Positions 19,411-29,024 of a DNA stretch of 64,000 bases are shown here, piece after piece. Position 1 is the first letter of the stretch. Each line of letters opens with the position of its first letter. This DNA comes from Pedobacter ghigonis (lineage in GTDB: Bacteria; Bacteroidota; Bacteroidia; Sphingobacteriales; Sphingobacteriaceae), in contig NZ_CAESCM010000005.1 of the NCBI RefSeq assembly GCF_903166585.1, forward strand, positions 186,001 to 250,000, read 5' to 3'. A program made the translations under genes and the position numbers. The notes beneath the pieces were generated by a model, which saw nothing but the letters and a program-made list of their open reading frames with translations, was not told the origin of the DNA and did not search any database.

Positions 19411-21411
19411 TTAATTGAATGGGATTTTTATTACGTTAAAAGAGTAAGGCTTTAAAGTCATGTTCAGGTTTTTGCCTTTTAAGCTTACTGCGCTGGTTTG
19501 CGGACTTACAGCAAGCGGATTTTCGAAAGAATTAATCTGCTTTAAATTCGTATTGGCCAGTTCTTCACTGGTGCCCTTGCTTTTCAATTTAAGTTTCCCA
19601 TCCAGGTTAAAATCAATAGCCTGAGCCTGATCTGAGTTATTGGCGATTTTAATAATCAGCTCTTTTCTGCCTTTATCCGTTACCGCAGAAGCGTATAATC
19701 CATCCTGGCCGGTAATGTTTTTATCGCCTAAAGTAATGGCTACCACATCTGTGCCTTTATTGGTCGAAAAAAGTTTTTGTACATAATAATCAGGCGTGCC
19801 ATACGATTTCAGGTTATCCACCCAAATCATATCAGGAGCCCACTGCCAAGCATCGATATGCGCAAAAAGCGGGGCATAAGAAGCCATTTGTACCACATCG
19901 GCATTGCGCTCCAAGCCCGTCATTAAAGAGGCAGATGCCAGCGCACTTTGCCAGTTGTTTTTATTATTACCGGTAATATTGCCACTGGCATGTACAGCAT
20001 ATTCGCCTACAAAAACCTTTGAGCCGTTACGTGGATAATTGTCGTACCTGCCGGCATTTTTTAAAAACCAATCGGCCGGGCGATAATAATGTTCATCGAT
20101 GAAATCGGCATTGTTGCTTCTTAAAGTGTTGTTTAACAGGTTAAAGCGATCGCCTTCAGGGTCGGTTCCCGAACTGTTGATGAGTTTAAAATCAGGGTAT
20201 TTGGCTTTGATGGCTTTGGTAAAAATCGCTACCCTTTCTAAATATTGAGGTCCCCAGTTTTCGTTACCCACGCCCATCATTTTTAGATTGAAAGGTTTCG
20301 GGTGACCTAAATCGGCGCGCATTTTGCCCCATTTGGTGGTGATATCGCCATTGGCAAATTCAATCAGGTCTAAAGCATCCTGTACATAAGGATCAAGTTC
20401 ATCAAGTGAAGCCACTTCGGCCGAGTTAAACTGGCAGGCCATACCACAGTTTAAGATTGGTAAAGCATCCGAGCCAATATCTTCGGCCAGTTGAAAATAT
20501 TCGAAAAAGCCCAAACCGAAGCTTTGGTAATAATCGGGTGCTGGGCGGTGTGCAAACTCGGCATTCCAGCGGTTCATAATCAATTGCCTGTTTTCAATCG
20601 GGCCAATAGTTTTCTTCCATTGGTAACGGTTGGCCAGATCGGTTCCTTCTACAATACAGCCCCCAGGGAAGCGGATAAAGCCGGGTTTCATATCGGCCAG
20701 TAACTGTACCATATCTGCCCTTAAACCTTGCGGACGGTTTTTCCAGGTATCGCCGGGAAACAAGGAGATCATATCCAGATCGATATTTCCATTGCCCTGA
20801 AATAAAATAGAGAATTTGGCTTTAGGGTCGGTTTCGGTAGCCGTAAAGCTAGCCGATTGCTTTTTCCAGTCGTTCCCCGTTTGATCAGGAGTTAAGCTTC
20901 CTTGTCCAATTACCTTGTTGTTGGCATCTTTTAACAGGAGTACGAGTTTAACCCCAGGCTGGGCTTGACGGTACATGACTGAAAAATCGTAACGCAGGCC
21001 TTTTTTTACACCAATTCCTTTAAAGCCCTCATTAACAAGTTCAAAATCGTCGGTTTGTTTTTTTACCTGTAAATACCGGGGATTAGCGGTATTCACCTCC
21101 TTACGGTTTACCACCAATATCTCGCCTTCCTGCGGTCTTTTTCTTTGAATACTCCAGCCCATTAAAGGTTTGGCAAACTCGAACGAACGGTTTTTGATGA
21201 GCTCGGCATAAATACCACCATCTGCACCAAAATTAATGTCTTCGAAAAATACACCCCACATATTGGGCTGTACTTTGGCCACAGATTGATCGATGCTTAC
21301 TTTAATGGTTTTGGGTGCCTGTGCAAATGCGTTGGGCGCTAAGCCAAAGCCGGTTAGGCCATACATCGCGCACGCACATATTGCACCCTTTAAAGGAGAA
21401 TTTAATTTCAT
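19411..21411 (-). CDS. Alpha-L-arabinofuranosidase, GH51 with carbohydrate-binding insertion
   Basis: First gene of the minus-strand arabinan-type operon, 666 aa. The hydrophobic N-terminus to about residue 30 is a signal peptide. The catalytic domain opens with [26 protein letters not shown]4-like beta-sandwich (about 90-220) is inserted before [13 protein letters not shown]. Acid/base Glu384 is in GVGNENWG and the nucleophile Glu470 in VFVGEYAV. The layout resembles eukaryotic and Bacteroidota GH51 enzymes of about 650 aa. Its upstream region is shared with the divergent macroglobulin-like gene but contains no minus-strand copy of the CAGGAT repeat, so this operon seems to be controlled separately. 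Confidence 0.9.
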   Translation of the reverse strand: MKLNSPLKGAICACAMYGLTGFGLAPNAFAQAPKTIKVSIDQSVAKVQPNMWGVFFEDINFGADGGIYAELIKNRSFEFAKPLMGWSIQRKRPQEGEILVVNRKEVNTANPRYLQVKKQTDDFELVNEGFKGIGVKKGLRYDFSVMYRQAQPGVKLVLLLKDANNKVIGQGSLTPDQTGNDWKKQSASFTATETDPKAKFSILFQGNGNIDLDMISLFPGDTWKNRPQGLRADMVQLLADMKPGFIRFPGGCIVEGTDLANRYQWKKTIGPIENRQLIMNRWNAEFAHRPAPDYYQSFGLGFFEYFQLAEDIGSDALPILNCGMACQFNSAEVASLDELDPYVQDALDLIEFANGDITTKWGKMRADLGHPKPFNLKMMGVGNENWGPQYLERVAIFTKAIKAKYPDFKLINSSGTDPEGDRFNLLNNTLRSNNADFIDEHYYRPADWFLKNAGRYDNYPRNGSKVFVGEYAVHASGNITGNNKNNWQSALASASLMTGLERNADVVQMASYAPLFAHIDAWQWAPDMIWVDNLKSYGTPDYYVQKLFSTNKGTDVVAITLGDKNITGQDGLYASAVTDKGRKELIIKIANNSDQAQAIDFNLDGKLKLKSKGTSEELANTNLKQINSFENPLAVSPQTSAVSLKGKNLNMTLKPYSFNVIKIPFN

Positions 21412-21877
21412 ACGGTTTAATATTTGGAAGATTCTAATCGTAAAAGTAAAATATTTAGAATAATAAACGTTAATTTAACATTTATTTTTTTGTTGCTTGT
21501 CAATTTTGTTCATAAATTCTAGCATATTAGCATTCACAATAATTATATGACGGGCGAAAATTAGCCAGGGAGTAGTAAAAGGGTTTAGTAAAGTAACTTT
21601 TTACTTGATGTTTTTAATTTGTTTTAAAGAAACCTTTAAAATCTTTCTTATAACATATTGTCATGCTAAAAAAGCAGGATACTACAGGATGCACGTTAAA
21701 AATATACTAGTTACATTCGGCTTGAATCAATTAACCGTTGTTACCACGCTTCTGTTAACATTCGCTAACCAATTGCACACGATGAGCCTTCTTTACGCCA
21801 ATATTTCTGGTATTGATGATGTTTTTTGCAGGACTGTTTGTGCCCGGAAAGCAATTTCATTCCATCTAAAAATTAAT
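21412..21877. other. Divergent intergenic region between the GH51 operon and the macroglobulin-like gene
   Basis: A very AT-rich 466-bp stretch. It holds the plus-strand CAGGAT-repeat promoter (21674-21719). The plus reading frame extends upstream of 21878, but that extension runs through the promoter element and encodes no signal peptide, so it is taken as leader. No confident minus-strand promoter was identified for the GH51 operon. Confidence 0.6.
21674..21719 (+). promoter_or_regulatory. CAGGAT-repeat promoter, copy 1
   Basis: GCAGGATACTACAGGATG (21674-21691) is a direct repeat of CAGGAT with 10-bp period. After exactly 20 nt comes TACATTCG (21712-21719), a -7-like box. It points to the gene starting at 21878, with a leader of about 150 nt. 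Confidence 0.8.
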
Positions 21878-24298
21878 ATGGATTTCAAAAAATATCTTTT
21901 GCTTACGCTGCTAAATGTATTTGCATTTTATGGTTTCGCACAGCAAAAAAGCGTATCTGCCAACACCGATCCGAAAACACTAAAGCTCTTTTTTGAAAAG
22001 GCCTACCTGCAAACCGATCGGGCCTATTACAGCACCGGCGAAACGGTTTGGTTTAGCGCCTATCTGGTTAACGGAAAAAGTACAAGTTTAACTGCTACCA
22101 GCAATAACCTGTATGTAGAGCTGGTTTCTTCAAAATCGCTTGTGCTCGATAGTAAAATTATCAGAATTGATGGCGGTTTGGGCAAAGGCGATTTCGAATT
22201 GAAAGATTCCATTCCTTCAGGCTGGTACAATATCAGGGCATACACCAGCTGGATGCGGAATTTTGGTAATGATTTTGTGTTTCAGAAAAGAATATACGTA
22301 AGCAATAATATTGTAGAAAACGCATCTTATTTTACCCGTAACGCGGCGAAAAAGAACGATGAGGCAGCAACAGCCAAATCAAAATCGATTGCATTTTTCC
22401 CCGAAGGTGGCTCGCTGGTTGAGGGCTTAACGAGCGTGGTCGCTTTTAAAACCAACGATGAACTGGGAAACGGGCTAAAAGCAACCGGAAGTATAATCTC
22501 ATCCAAGGGCGATACCGTTGCCACATTTAACAGTACCGAAGCCGGAATGGGCATTTTTGCCTTAACACCTCAACCAGGCGAAAAGTACCGCGTTGCCGGC
22601 TATTATGGCCAGGAAAAATTTTCGGCTACGTTGCCGGCTATATTGGGTAAAGGCCTATCGCTGCACATTACTACCGATTCGGCCAATATTAAAGCAATAA
22701 TTAGTGCCAATTCTCCCGTTTTCGCCGAATTAAAAGATAAAAGTATATCCATTCTGGTTAAACATGCCAGTGATGTAATTTACTCAGGTGCTATCAAACT
22801 CAGCAAGCCTACGGTTTCGGTGAGCATCCCAACCAAAGGTTTTCCAAAGGGAATTTCGGCACTTACACTCCTTGATGACCAGGGCAGGCCTAATTGCGAA
22901 AGGCTCGTATTTATCCAGGGTGATGAAAATATCCAGATGGCCATAACGGCAGATAAGGCCACCTACAAACCCCGCGAGAAGGTGACTTTAAAGCTTAAAA
23001 CGAGCAATACGCTTGGTCAGCCAGTTAAAACTACCCTCTCTCTGGCGGCTGTTGATGAAATGATTCCGGATGACGGGCAAAATATCATGGCTTATCTGTT
23101 GCTGCAATCGGAGGTTAGGGGAGAGGTTAAAAATGCTGCGCAATATTTTGATCCAGGCAATCCATCACGGTTAAAACAGCTCGATTTACTATTACTTACC
23201 CAGGGTTGGAGAGATTATTTATGGAAAAAGCTGGCCGATTCGAGTATTAAAATCAGCTACATGCCCGAACCAGGTATTACCATTAAAGGTTCGGTAAGAG
23301 AAAAACTGGCCAATAAACCACTGGCCAACATGAACATCACTTTATTTGGCTCTAATTTTACAGGCGATAAGCTTTTTACTACCAAAACCGATCAGGCAGG
23401 AAATTATTTTCTCGACGGCTTAAAATGGTTCGGCAACCAGGCCATTAAAATTTCATCAAAAGACGATAAAGGCAAAAAAGGAGGCTGGCTGAAGATCGAT
23501 ACCTTAATTAAGCCCTTAAACCTGGCTTCGCTAAAAATGCCACAAACGGGTATTCCAAATCCTTTAAATGTAGAGTTGGGTAAACGCATGGATTATAACC
23601 GTACCTATAAATTTGGCGATTCCATTACCCTGAGCGAAGTGGAAATTAAAGCAGCAAAGAGCAGGCAGGTGAATCTTTTTGAAGAAACTTTAACCACATT
23701 CGGTTATCCCGAGCAGGTTTTTAACATTACTGCTGCCGATTATTCGTATAAAGGACTGGAACATTTTCTGTTAACCAAGGCCAATGGCGCTATGCCGGCA
23801 GATGAGGGCGATAGTATCAGTAACGAAGGGATAACTTTTATCGCCAACGGGAAAAGAATAAGGCCCAGGATTAAGGTAAACAACAGGGAAGAACTGGTAG
23901 CTGAGCGACTGGATTACTACAGTTTAACCATGGATCAGATTAACCAGGTGAAAATTCAGCACTTAATTGGAAGTACCGGTAACGATGTGTACCTCATAAG
24001 CCTGAATTTAAAAGACGAGGCGCTGCTTGGCTCAAATTTAAACCTGTTAAATGTTAATTTGAACGGATACTACAATGCCCGTACTTTTTATTCGCCCAAT
24101 TATGCCAATCCTGCTACGCAAAGTAAAGATTTAAGAACCACTATATTCTGGAACCCCAGTATAAAAACAAACGAAAACGGAGAGGCAACAATCAGTTTTT
24201 ACAATGGTGATAACAAGAGCAATGTGCGCGTTAAAGCCGATGGAATTACAGATAAGGGCGTTGCTGTGGCGACCAAAATCGGATATAAAGTTCAATAA
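21878..24298 (+). CDS. Secreted macroglobulin-like (MG2-type) protein of unknown function
   Basis: 806-aa exported protein; the signal peptide MDFKKYLLLTLLNVFAFYGF ends near AQQ and fixes the start. The N-terminal part resembles the MG domains of large Bacteroidota proteins (KAYLQTDRAYYSTGETVWFSAYL, about 30-50). It is followed by further beta-sandwich segments, a carboxypeptidase-regulatory-like domain (about 470-540, IKGSVREKLANKPLANMNI), and a C-terminal segment with ATISFYNGDNKSNVRV typical of the same group, some members of which carry plug-like regions. No catalytic motif or thioester was seen. It is first in a transcript with two rhamnogalacturonan lyases (48 nt downstream) and sits behind the CAGGAT-repeat promoter, which ties it to pectin use. 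Function unknown; a periplasmic or outer-membrane accessory role is a guess. Confidence 0.8.
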   Translation: MDFKKYLLLTLLNVFAFYGFAQQKSVSANTDPKTLKLFFEKAYLQTDRAYYSTGETVWFSAYLVNGKSTSLTATSNNLYVELVSSKSLVLDSKIIRIDGGLGKGDFELKDSIPSGWYNIRAYTSWMRNFGNDFVFQKRIYVSNNIVENASYFTRNAAKKNDEAATAKSKSIAFFPEGGSLVEGLTSVVAFKTNDELGNGLKATGSIISSKGDTVATFNSTEAGMGIFALTPQPGEKYRVAGYYGQEKFSATLPAILGKGLSLHITTDSANIKAIISANSPVFAELKDKSISILVKHASDVIYSGAIKLSKPTVSVSIPTKGFPKGISALTLLDDQGRPNCERLVFIQGDENIQMAITADKATYKPREKVTLKLKTSNTLGQPVKTTLSLAAVDEMIPDDGQNIMAYLLLQSEVRGEVKNAAQYFDPGNPSRLKQLDLLLLTQGWRDYLWKKLADSSIKISYMPEPGITIKGSVREKLANKPLANMNITLFGSNFTGDKLFTTKTDQAGNYFLDGLKWFGNQAIKISSKDDKGKKGGWLKIDTLIKPLNLASLKMPQTGIPNPLNVELGKRMDYNRTYKFGDSITLSEVEIKAAKSRQVNLFEETLTTFGYPEQVFNITAADYSYKGLEHFLLTKANGAMPADEGDSISNEGITFIANGKRIRPRIKVNNREELVAERLDYYSLTMDQINQVKIQHLIGSTGNDVYLISLNLKDEALLGSNLNLLNVNLNGYYNARTFYSPNYANPATQSKDLRTTIFWNPSIKTNENGEATISFYNGDNKSNVRVKADGITDKGVAVATKIGYKVQ

Positions 24299-24346
24299 CC
24301 AATTAACACACAGATATGTATAAACTATACTTTCAATAAAACAGTT

Positions 24347-26191
24347 ATGAATATCAAAATCTTCATTTTCTGTTTAATCGGCTTTACATTTTATTCCGGA
24401 GCCATTTTTGCCCAGCGCCAGATGGAAAAACTGGGGCGTGGGCTAATTGCCGTACGCCAGAATAACGATTCGGTTTATGTAGGCTGGCGCGTATTGGGCA
24501 CCGATCCCGATGATATTGCTTTTAACCTTTACCGTAAAACCGGAACCAGCGAAGCCATAAAGCTGAACCACGACCCAATTACCCAAAGCAGCAACTTTAT
24601 TGATGCCGGCGTTAAGTTTGGTGTGGCCAACAGTTATTTTGTTAAACCGGTTTTAAAAGGCCATGAAGCTGAAGCCAGTAAAGCTTTTACTTTGGCTGCT
24701 AACCAACCTGTTCAGCAATATTTAACTATTCCTTTAAAAACGCCTGCTGGCTACAGTCCAAACGATGTTTCGGTGGGCGATTTGGATGGCGATGGCGAAT
24801 ACGATATTATTGTGCACCAAACCGGCCGTGGCCGGGATAATTCTTCAAACGGATTGACAGACCCGCCCATTTTTCAGGCTTACAAGCTGGATGGAACTTT
24901 CTTGTGGGAAATAAACCTGGGGAAAAATATCCGTGAAGGGGCTCATTACACGCAGTTTATGGTGTACGATCTGGATGGTGATGGCATAGCCGAAATGGTT
25001 TGTAAAACTGCTGATGGCACGATAGATGGCAAAGGAAAAGTAATTGGTGATGCCACAAAAGATTATCGCAACAGCAATGGTAAGATATTGGATGGCCCCG
25101 AATTTTTAACCGTTTTTAGCGGCAGAACAGGCGAAGCCCTGGCCACTACCGATTACATTCCTGCCCGTGGCGATATTGGAGCCTGGGGTGGTAAAGGTGG
25201 TAATGGCAAAAACGACAATACCGGTAACCGCGTAGATCGGTTTAATGCTTGTGTAGCTTATTTAGATGGCATTCATCCCAGTGTGGTAATGTGCAGGGGC
25301 TATTACGGCCGGACAGTTTTAGCTGCCTGGGACTGGCGAAATGGTAAATTAAGCTCGCGCTGGGTATTTGATAGTAAAAATGGACAAAATCCCTTTTCAG
25401 GTCAGGGAAACCACAATTTAACCGTTGCCGATGTAGATGACGATGGTAAAGATGAAATTATTTATGGTTCGATGTGTGTTGATGATAATGGAAAAGGTTT
25501 GTACACCACGGGTTTAAGGCATGGCGATGCCATTCATGTTTCAGATCTTGATCCCGAACATCCGGGTTTAGAAGTTTTTGGTGTACATGAAATTGAAGAA
25601 GGTACAAAAGGTCCTGGTGCAGCAGTTTATGCTGCTAAAACCGGCGAAATATTTTGGAAAGGTTCGGATGATGAAGATGTAGGCAGAGGCGTGGCCGATA
25701 ATATCGATAATACCCGTTATGGCGCACAGATGTGGTGGTCGGGATCGAACGGGTTATATGACATTAAGGGGAACAGGATTGGCGATCAGCCGCGGTCTAC
25801 CAATTTCCTGATTTATTGGGATGGCGATTTATCGCGCGAACTTTTAGATGGCAACCACATTGATAAATACAATGGCGGGCGGCTTTTTACGGCCGATGGC
25901 TGCGTATCGAACAACGGAACGAAATCGACTCCGGCTTTAAGCGCCGATTTATTTGGCGATTGGCGCGAGGAACTGATTTTGAGAAGCTATGATAACCAGA
26001 GCTTACGCATTTATACCACCACTATCCCAACCGAACACCGCAATTATACATTGATGCACGATCCGCAATACCGTTTAAGCATTGCCTGGCAAAACGATGG
26101 CTATAATCAGCCACCACATACCGGTTTTTATTTCGGCTTCGGGATGAAGAAAGCCCCAAAACCCAATATTGTACTTGTAGAACCTAAATAA
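24347..26191 (+). CDS. Rhamnogalacturonan lyase, PL11 (first of tandem pair)
   Basis: Secreted 614-aa lyase, signal peptide to about residue 23 (AIFAQ). It cleaves the rhamnose-galacturonate backbone of rhamnogalacturonan-I by beta-elimination, leaving an unsaturated uronic acid for GH105. The mature protein starts RQMEKLGRGLIAV, followed by a fibronectin-like domain and an eight-bladed propeller studded with calcium loops: VGDLDGDGEYDI, YDLDGDGIAEMVCKTADGT, DVDDDGKDEIIYG. The conserved C-terminal block NNGTKSTPALSADLFGDWREE is intact. Length is normal for the family (YesW/YesX type). The next lyase begins after a single base, so translation is probably coupled. Endo versus exo action cannot be read by eye. 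Confidence 0.93.
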   Translation: MNIKIFIFCLIGFTFYSGAIFAQRQMEKLGRGLIAVRQNNDSVYVGWRVLGTDPDDIAFNLYRKTGTSEAIKLNHDPITQSSNFIDAGVKFGVANSYFVKPVLKGHEAEASKAFTLAANQPVQQYLTIPLKTPAGYSPNDVSVGDLDGDGEYDIIVHQTGRGRDNSSNGLTDPPIFQAYKLDGTFLWEINLGKNIREGAHYTQFMVYDLDGDGIAEMVCKTADGTIDGKGKVIGDATKDYRNSNGKILDGPEFLTVFSGRTGEALATTDYIPARGDIGAWGGKGGNGKNDNTGNRVDRFNACVAYLDGIHPSVVMCRGYYGRTVLAAWDWRNGKLSSRWVFDSKNGQNPFSGQGNHNLTVADVDDDGKDEIIYGSMCVDDNGKGLYTTGLRHGDAIHVSDLDPEHPGLEVFGVHEIEEGTKGPGAAVYAAKTGEIFWKGSDDEDVGRGVADNIDNTRYGAQMWWSGSNGLYDIKGNRIGDQPRSTNFLIYWDGDLSRELLDGNHIDKYNGGRLFTADGCVSNNGTKSTPALSADLFGDWREELILRSYDNQSLRIYTTTIPTEHRNYTLMHDPQYRLSIAWQNDGYNQPPHTGFYFGFGMKKAPKPNIVLVEPK

Positions 26192-26192
26192 C

Positions 26193-28091
26193 ATGCGTAC
26201 CATTAAACAAGCTTTAATTTTTTGCTTCGGATTGCTTTTATCGGCAGCAGCAATGGCGCAACGCCAGATGGAAACATTGGGAAGGGGCGTAGTGGCGGTA
26301 CACATGCCCGGCGACAGCGTTTTTGTAAGCTGGCGGCTGCTGGGTACCGATTCTGATGATATTGCCTTTAACCTTTACCGCAGAACGGATCATAGCCAGG
26401 TAGTAAAATTAAACCAGATACCCATAACCGGTGCCACAATTTTTACCGATAAAAAAACAGATTTTACAGTAGATAATGAATGGTTCGTAAAGCCGGTTAT
26501 CCATGGAAAAGAACAGAATGAAAGTGCTGCTTTTGCCTTACAAAAAAATACCGCTGCCAAACCGTATTTGTCTGTCCCCCTAAAAACTTTAGCTGGTTAT
26601 ACACCTAACGATGTTTCAGTTGGCGATTTGGATGGCGATGGAGAATATGAAATTGTTTTACACCAGGCAGGCATTGCGCATGATAATTCCCATCCTGGTT
26701 TCACCTCCGAGCCTTTACTGGAAGCCTATAAACTGGATGGTACCTTTTTATGGCGCATAAACTTGGGCAAAAATATTCGCGAAGGGGCACATTATACCCA
26801 GTTTATGGTGTACGATCTGGATGGCGATGGCAGGGCAGAAATAGCTTGCAAAACAGCAGATGGGACTGTGGATGGAAAAGGAAAGGTAATCGGCGATTCG
26901 ACCAAAGACTGGAGAAATAAGAGCGGATATATTTTAGCCGGCCCGGAGTTTCTGACTGTTTTTGATGGCTTAACCGGCGCTCAAATTACGACCACTAACT
27001 TTATTCCTGCCCGCTCTCCTAATCTCAATCCTTCGCCCGAAGAACTAAAAAAGACCTGGGGAGATGCTTATGGAAACAGAATGGACCGTTTTTTAGCTGC
27101 TGTAGCTTATCTCGACCGAAAACACCCCAGTTTAATTATGAGCAGGGGATATTACACCCGTACTTTTATAACGGCCTGGGATTTTAACGGAAAAAGCCTC
27201 CATAAAAAATGGACTTTCGATAGTGCTGAATCTGACAATAAGCGATATAGCGGTCAGGGAAACCATAATTTGAGTATTACCGATGTAGATGGCGATGGTA
27301 AGGATGAAATTATTTATGGCGCCATGACCATCGATGATGATGGAAAAGGATTATATACCACCGGTTTAGGCCATGGCGATGCTTTACACGTTGGCGATCT
27401 GGACCCCGACAGGCCCGGATTGGAAGTTTTCGATATTCAGGAAAGGTTTTCGGATGCCGGGGCAAACTTCAGGGATGCCAGAACCGGAGAGGTTTTGTGG
27501 AAGAAAGCTTCGGTAAGTGCTGGGGCGGATGGCGAAGGACCGGGGAGAGGACTGGCGTTAAACATCGACCCCAGATACCGGGGATCCGAGTGCTGGGTGG
27601 CCGGGGCAGGAATCACAGGTATGTTTGATGCTAAAGGCAACAAAATTTCGAATACCACCCCAAGCGTTAACTTCGGTATTTTTTGGGATGGCGACTGCCA
27701 GAGCGAACTTTTAAACAGCACTTCGATTGATAAATGGGATTATGAAAATGCTAAAACAATTCGCCTGCTGAACGCCAGGGCCTACAACTGTTTATCCAAT
27801 AATGGAACCAAATCTACCCCTGCATTATCGGCCGATATTTTGGGCGATTGGCGCGAGGAAGTGATTTACCGTACTGCCGATGCCAGCGAATTGAGGATAT
27901 TTACCACTACCATTCCAACCACGCACCGCTTTTACACTTTTATGCACGATCCGCAGTACCGCTTAAGTATTGCCTGGCAAAATGTAGGCTACAACCAGCC
28001 GCCACATACCAGTTTTTACATGGGCGATGATATGAACCAACCGCCAAAACCCAATATCAAACCAATTAAAAACCACCGCAATTTTCAATAA
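26193..28091 (+). CDS. Rhamnogalacturonan lyase, PL11 (second of tandem pair)
   Basis: 632-aa paralogue of the preceding lyase with its own signal peptide (to about residue 23, AMAQ) and the same blocks: RQMETLGRGVVAV, VGDLDGDGEYEI, YDLDGDGRAEIACKTADGT, DVDGDGKDEIIYG, NNGTKSTPALSADILGDWREE. It differs by an insertion near SPNLNPSPEELKKTWGD and in the segment between the propeller blades around 430-470, plausible places for endo/exo or chain-length differences as between Bacillus YesW and YesX. One nucleotide separates it from the first lyase and 6 nt from the CE12 gene, so it lies inside one operon. Confidence 0.93.
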   Translation: MRTIKQALIFCFGLLLSAAAMAQRQMETLGRGVVAVHMPGDSVFVSWRLLGTDSDDIAFNLYRRTDHSQVVKLNQIPITGATIFTDKKTDFTVDNEWFVKPVIHGKEQNESAAFALQKNTAAKPYLSVPLKTLAGYTPNDVSVGDLDGDGEYEIVLHQAGIAHDNSHPGFTSEPLLEAYKLDGTFLWRINLGKNIREGAHYTQFMVYDLDGDGRAEIACKTADGTVDGKGKVIGDSTKDWRNKSGYILAGPEFLTVFDGLTGAQITTTNFIPARSPNLNPSPEELKKTWGDAYGNRMDRFLAAVAYLDRKHPSLIMSRGYYTRTFITAWDFNGKSLHKKWTFDSAESDNKRYSGQGNHNLSITDVDGDGKDEIIYGAMTIDDDGKGLYTTGLGHGDALHVGDLDPDRPGLEVFDIQERFSDAGANFRDARTGEVLWKKASVSAGADGEGPGRGLALNIDPRYRGSECWVAGAGITGMFDAKGNKISNTTPSVNFGIFWDGDCQSELLNSTSIDKWDYENAKTIRLLNARAYNCLSNNGTKSTPALSADILGDWREEVIYRTADASELRIFTTTIPTTHRFYTFMHDPQYRLSIAWQNVGYNQPPHTSFYMGDDMNQPPKPNIKPIKNHRNFQ

Positions 28092-28097
28092 ATCATC

Positions 28098-28862
28098 ATG
28101 AAAAAATATAGCTACATCCTAACCGGAGTAATCATTACCCTTGCCACGCTTGCTTTTGTTGCACCACATAAACCAGCTTTGCATACCATTGGCGATTCTA
28201 CCGTTCGCAACTCCAATAAAGAAACCTGGGGTTGGGGAACGCCCATAGCCGAACTTTTCGATACCACAAAAATCCACGTCGAAAATAACGCCATGGCTGG
28301 CCGGAGTACCCGTACTTACCTTTCAGAAGGTCGCTGGGATAAGGTTTTGGAAACATTAAAGCCCGGCGATTTCGTGACCATGCAGTTTGGCCATAACGAT
28401 GGCAGCGCACCCGACACCACAAAAGCAGGGAGAAGGGGTGTTTTAAAAGGAACTGGCGAAGAAACCAAAGTTTTAACCTGGCCCGATGGGAAAGTAGAAA
28501 CCGTGCATACCTATGGCTGGTATATCCGCAAATTTGTGCGCGAAACAAAAGCAAAAGGAGCTACGCCGATTGTTGTTTCCATAATTCCGCGAAACATTTT
28601 TAAAGATGGTAAAGTAGTACGTGCCAGTAACGATTTTGGCAAATGGGCAGCAGAAGTAGCCAAACAAGAAAATGCTTATTTCGTCGACCTGAATCAAATT
28701 ACCGCTGATAAATACGACGCGCTTGGTCCGGATAAAGTGAAGTTATATTTCCCCGGCGATCATACCCATACCAATTTAGAAGGCGCAAAAGTGAATGCTC
28801 AATCGGTAGTAGAGGGAATTAAGTCGCTGAAGGATTGTGATTTGAAGAAGTATTTGCTTTGA
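28098..28862 (+). CDS. Rhamnogalacturonan acetylesterase, CE12
   Basis: Compact 254-aa SGNH esterase with an N-terminal hydrophobic signal (about 1-22). Catalytic blocks: Ser34 in GDSTV, the Gly of block II in MAGRSTRTY, Asn100 in FGHND, Asp221 and His224 in GDHTHTN. It should deacetylate rhamnogalacturonan before or during PL11 attack. It lies 6 nt after the second lyase and is probably the last gene of that transcript, since a 15-bp-stem hairpin follows at once. Close paralogue of the next gene. Confidence 0.9.
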   Translation: MKKYSYILTGVIITLATLAFVAPHKPALHTIGDSTVRNSNKETWGWGTPIAELFDTTKIHVENNAMAGRSTRTYLSEGRWDKVLETLKPGDFVTMQFGHNDGSAPDTTKAGRRGVLKGTGEETKVLTWPDGKVETVHTYGWYIRKFVRETKAKGATPIVVSIIPRNIFKDGKVVRASNDFGKWAAEVAKQENAYFVDLNQITADKYDALGPDKVKLYFPGDHTHTNLEGAKVNAQSVVEGIKSLKDCDLKKYLL

Positions 28863-28866
28863 AACA

Positions 28867-28914
28867 AAACCTCGCAGGTTTTTTAACGAACTTCAAATTA
28901 AACCTGCGAGGTTT
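28867..28914. terminator. 15-bp hairpin after the PL11-CE12 operon
   Basis: AAACCTCGCAGGTTT (28867-28881) and AAACCTGCGAGGTTT (28900-28914) are perfect complements with an 18-nt loop, starting 5 nt after the CE12 stop. The left arm runs on into extra Ts. Likely transcript end or 3'-stabilising hairpin. Confidence 0.6.
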
Positions 28915-28921
28915 ATGTAAT

Positions 28922-28962
28922 AGATTTCTCCATTCCGCTACGCTTCAGTCGAAATGACGATC
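28922..28962. repeat. Partial copy of the ATTTCTCC...GTCGAAATGACGATC intergenic repeat
   Basis: Carries AGATTTCTCC and GTCGAAATGACGATC, matching the right half of the cloverleaf element at 13878-13983, without its left arm. It sits between the hairpin and the second CE12 gene. Confidence 0.55.
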
Positions 28963-29024
28963 CCAAATATCTATGCAATCAATTAATCTGTGTAATCAAG
29001 CCCGAAGGGTGTAAACATTCAAAA

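Noticed and set aside
20376-20385. CATCCTGTAC inside the GH51 gene as a regulon site
   Set aside because: Single half-site in coding sequence with no matching partner.
21605-21877. Upstream extension of the macroglobulin-like gene
   Set aside because: The frame is open by chance from a TTG at 21605, but it would place the promoter element inside the gene and bury the clear signal peptide beginning at 21878.
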